42,713 bases of DNA. It comes from Actinomycetota bacterium. Its GTDB lineage: Bacteria; Actinomycetota; Actinomycetes; Actinomycetales; Microbacteriaceae. The notes under the pieces are model-generated. The model did no database searches and was not told the origin of the DNA. It worked only from the letters and a program-made list of their open reading frames with translations. The position numbers and the translations under genes were made by a program. Below, one piece after another: positions 40,565 to 42,713 of the stretch (the stretch's first letter is position 1; each line of letters opens with the position of its first letter). The stretch is taken from assembly GCA_947450345.1 (NCBI GenBank), contig CANFVD010000009.1:1-42713 (forward strand). Reading direction: 5' to 3'.

Positions 40565-41476
40565 TTACTCCTGACTGATTCCCATCAATTCTAGGACGAA
40601 ATGAACAGCCTCACTGACGTCATCGTTAACAACCCTCACATCAAAGCGATCGGCGAGTGACAGCTCGTGCTCTGCCGTGGTGAGACGACGCGCCTGCTGG
40701 GCCTCATCTTCGGTGCCACGAGAAGCCAATCGGTCGACGAGGGCATCCCATGACGGTGGCAGCAAGAAGACCAATCGAATCTCGGGCATGGCCTGCTTGA
40801 CGCTCATCGCACCCTGCACATCGATTTCCAACAGGACGGGACGCCCCTCGCGCACCGCCTGCTCGACGGGCAGTCGCGGTGTTCCGTAGCGATGCTCACC
40901 GTGTACCGTCGCCCACTCGAGGAGTTCAGACTCACGCTCCATGCGGTCGAATTCTTGGTCCGGCACGAAGAAGTAGTGTTCACCGTCAATCTCCCCAGGA
41001 CGCGGCGATCGCGTCGTGACCGATACGGAAACGAACGTGTCGGGTCGATGGGCGCGAACACCACTCGCCACGGTTCCTTTTCCAACGCCGGACGGCCCAG
41101 CGAGCACCAGAGGGATGAGTGGACGCACGGGATCAAGATTGCCGGCACGCTCGTGAAGCAGCGCCCGAAGAGCGCTGCGTTGACGCCTCCCCAAGAAACC
41201 CAAACGCTTGCGCTCTGAAATTTGTAGCCTCTCCAGAATCTGCGCCACCTTGCCCACACCGAGACCGCGAAGCGAACCGAGGAAGTCTGGAATTCGGATT
41301 CCTGCCTCGGCTGACGAGGAATCGGCTTGCGCCACGGCCAGAACATCCAGTGGACTGCGCCGACCCTCCCGGAGATCTGCCTTCACCGCGGCACGCGCTC
41401 GTCGGGCACGAAGGGCAGCCGCGGTTCCTGCCGCGCTATCCACGACAGGAGGGCGAGATGCAGAAGGATTAGACAA
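40565..41476 (-). CDS. gmk: Guanylate kinase with N-terminal mIHF-like DNA-binding domain
   Basis: Phosphorylates GMP to GDP with ATP. The kinase part (about 120-303) has the P-loop GPSGVGKG at 127-134, the GMP-binding TTRSPRPGE and YGTP motifs and VLLEIDVQGA. The first ~110 residues are not kinase: they match actinobacterial integration host factor (mIHF), with RARRARAAVK near 23-32, a helix-hairpin-helix part GLGVGKVAQILERLQI at 71-86, and RLGFLGRRQRSALR at 91-104. In mycobacteria mihF and gmk are separate neighbours, so this looks like a fusion with no stop between the parts. The start is a TTG at 41476 inside the end of pyrF (8-base overlap); no better start keeps the mIHF part. Confidence 0.95.
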   Translation of the reverse strand: MSNPSASRPPVVDSAAGTAAALRARRARAAVKADLREGRRSPLDVLAVAQADSSSAEAGIRIPDFLGSLRGLGVGKVAQILERLQISERKRLGFLGRRQRSALRALLHERAGNLDPVRPLIPLVLAGPSGVGKGTVASGVRAHRPDTFVSVSVTTRSPRPGEIDGEHYFFVPDQEFDRMERESELLEWATVHGEHRYGTPRLPVEQAVREGRPVLLEIDVQGAMSVKQAMPEIRLVFLLPPSWDALVDRLASRGTEDEAQQARRLTTAEHELSLADRFDVRVVNDDVSEAVHFVLELMGISQE

Positions 41477-42314
41477 AGGCGTCCGCTACCTCGTTGGCCT
41501 CACGGCGAACCGCGTCGGCAACACCGTCACGTCCTGCCTCCAGGATGCTCCGCGATTGCGCCACGATGAGGCTCGCTGAGGCGCGTCCAAAGCGTGCCTT
41601 GGCATCCCGAACACGTGCCCCCTGCGACCCAAATCCCGGGGCGAGAATCGGCAGGCCTTCAAGGTCTTCCTCGTTGATCCCGTAAGCCGAGAGATCGGTG
41701 CTCGCCCCCACGACGACACCGATGTGTGCCACCCGATCGGGTGAGGTGTCGGCTTGCGCGAGTTTCCGCACGGACCGGATGACGTCGGCCGACACCGTCG
41801 ACGCACTGTCGGTGAGCCGTGCCGTCTGGAGCTGCACCGCTTCGGGATTTGACGTCACACCCAGAACAAAGAGTCCGCCCTCGTGCGCTTCGGCCAGAGT
41901 GGCGATTCCCGTCAATGACTCAACTCCCAAGTACGGCGACACCGTCACGGCATCACTGCGCAGAGACGACTCTGCGGAGAGCCACGCGTGAGCATAGCCG
42001 TCCATGGTGCTGCCAATATCTCCGCGCTTCGCATCCGCAATCACGATCACACCGGCGTCGCGAGCCCGCGAGAGCACGGTTTCGAGAGCCAGAAACCCCT
42101 GCGAACCAAAACGCTCAAAGAATGACACCTGAGGTTTGATAACGCCCGCGACTCCCACACAGGCGTCGAGGACGCGAAGTCCGAACTCACGCGCCCCTGT
42201 GGCGGTGCGCTCGAGCTCCCAGAGATCGAGAAGGTAGTCGTGCGGATCGATGCCGACACAGAGGTGCCCGTAACGCTCCCAACTGTCAGACAGGCGCTCC
42301 CCGAACGACGTCAT
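41469..42314 (-). CDS. pyrF: Orotidine 5'-phosphate decarboxylase, type 2
   Basis: Decarboxylates OMP to UMP, the last step of de novo pyrimidine synthesis. At 281 residues it is the longer type 2 form usual in mycobacteria. Active-site residues lie in GIDPH (Asp23), IKPQ (Lys60) and DAKRGDIGST (Asp94, Lys96, Asp99). ATG at 42314 overlaps the carB stop by 4 bases; gmk begins within its last codons. Together these couple pyrimidine and guanine nucleotide genes. Confidence 0.97.
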   Translation of the reverse strand: MTSFGERLSDSWERYGHLCVGIDPHDYLLDLWELERTATGAREFGLRVLDACVGVAGVIKPQVSFFERFGSQGFLALETVLSRARDAGVIVIADAKRGDIGSTMDGYAHAWLSAESSLRSDAVTVSPYLGVESLTGIATLAEAHEGGLFVLGVTSNPEAVQLQTARLTDSASTVSADVIRSVRKLAQADTSPDRVAHIGVVVGASTDLSAYGINEEDLEGLPILAPGFGSQGARVRDAKARFGRASASLIVAQSRSILEAGRDGVADAVRREANEVADAFV

Positions 42315-42713
42315 ACCGCTGCTCCTCGTTGCTCGTCACGGCGTCGCTGATATTCCTGCAGACTGGTGACCGTCATTCCCTCGCGGGACACATCAATCGA
42401 TGCCACCGCGGCACTCACCTGAGCCATGCTCGTGAAAAGCGGCTTGTCGCCCAGCACAGCGGCCGTGCGAATCTCATATCCGTCGGCCATGGCACTGCGG
42501 CCGCTGGGAGTGTTGATGACGAGGTCGACCTCGTTGCGGGCAATGAGCTCAACAATCGTGTCTTGCCCCGAACGCTCGTTGAACTTTGCCACCACGCGCA
42601 CGGGGATGCCGTGCCGAGCGAGCATTTCGGCCGTACCCGAGGTCGCCACAATGTCGAACCCAAGTTGGGTCAGGCGCAACACCGGCAGCACGATGGCGCG
42701 CTTGTCTCTGTCC
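42311..42713 (-). CDS. carB: Carbamoyl-phosphate synthase large chain, C-terminal part
   Basis: Makes carbamoyl phosphate for pyrimidine and arginine synthesis. Only the last ~133 residues are visible; the frame is open to the right edge and reads DRDKRAIVLPVLRLTQLGFDIVATSGTAEML, the start of the C-terminal MGS-like regulatory domain, where effectors such as UMP bind. INTPSGR follows, typical of the domain. The gene ends in an ATGA overlap with pyrF. Confidence 0.96.
   Translation of the reverse strand, partial: DRDKRAIVLPVLRLTQLGFDIVATSGTAEMLARHGIPVRVVAKFNERSGQDTIVELIARNEVDLVINTPSGRSAMADGYEIRTAAVLGDKPLFTSMAQVSAAVASIDVSREGMTVTSLQEYQRRRDEQRGAAV

Noticed and set aside
39278-40594. 438-codon open frame on the plus strand spanning coaBC and rpoZ
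   Set aside because: Runs antisense across two well-supported genes and has no recognisable domain.

Overview
This window looks like a chromosomal segment of an actinobacterium, most likely family Microbacteriaceae. It is dense, of moderately high GC judged by eye, and carries only conserved housekeeping genes. Three things support the placement: the gene order (pyrF-gmk-rpoZ-coaBC-metK-priA-fmt-rsmB-rpe; trpE-C-B-A-lgt; pyk-pdtaR-polA-rpsA-coaE-uvrB-uvrA; uvrC-rapZ-whiA-gap), actinobacterial families (WhiA, ANTAR regulator of PdtaR type, mIHF-like domain, degenerate PriA, four-domain S1), and short actinobacterial -10 elements directly in front of start codons. The genus cannot be fixed from sequence alone. 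There is no phage, IS element, CRISPR array, toxin-antitoxin pair or other accessory island.

Nearly every gene lies on the minus strand, so transcription runs from the right edge to the left. In that order: (1) 42713-33608, pyrimidine and nucleotide supply plus cofactor and translation genes: carB (partial), pyrF, gmk fused to an mIHF-like domain, rpoZ, coaBC, metK, priA, fmt, rsmB. (2) 33597-25463, amino-acid genes: rpe, hisE, hisG, hisF, hisI, then trpE, two small membrane proteins, trpC, trpB, trpA. (3) 25394-16803: lgt, gltB, gltD, pyk. (4) 16795-15563, the only plus-strand genes: a tRNA-Leu(CAA) and a PaaI-like thioesterase, on either side of the minus-strand ANTAR response regulator pdtaR. 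(5) 15563-1: polA, rpsA (with a promoter, a structured leader and a strong terminator), coaE, uvrB, uvrA, uvrC, rapZ, whiA, sodA and gap (partial).

The genes form a few metabolic and genome-maintenance modules. Rpe supplies the pentose branch that feeds PRPP; HisG/E/I/F and TrpE/C/B/A use PRPP for histidine and tryptophan. GltBD makes the glutamate and CarB/PyrF/Gmk serve nucleotide synthesis. PolA and UvrABC make a nearly complete nucleotide-excision repair set. Many neighbours overlap by 4 or 8 bases (ATGA type), which implies translational coupling.

The observations most worth a second look are: a repeated TAGRCT-N6/7-start pattern that predicts leaderless transcripts for uvrA, uvrB, coaE, polA, pdtaR and rpe (and TAATCT for hisE); stop codons that double as the first half of such -10 boxes (rsmB/rpe and rpe/hisE); divergent -10 boxes sharing one TA step (pdtaR/tRNA-Leu and polA/thioesterase); the mIHF-Gmk fusion; the absence of yvcK between rapZ and whiA; and the structured rpsA leader. 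No clearly new biochemical system is visible. Intergenic gaps are all under 200 bases; the longest, 12607-12797, holds the rpsA promoter and leader.
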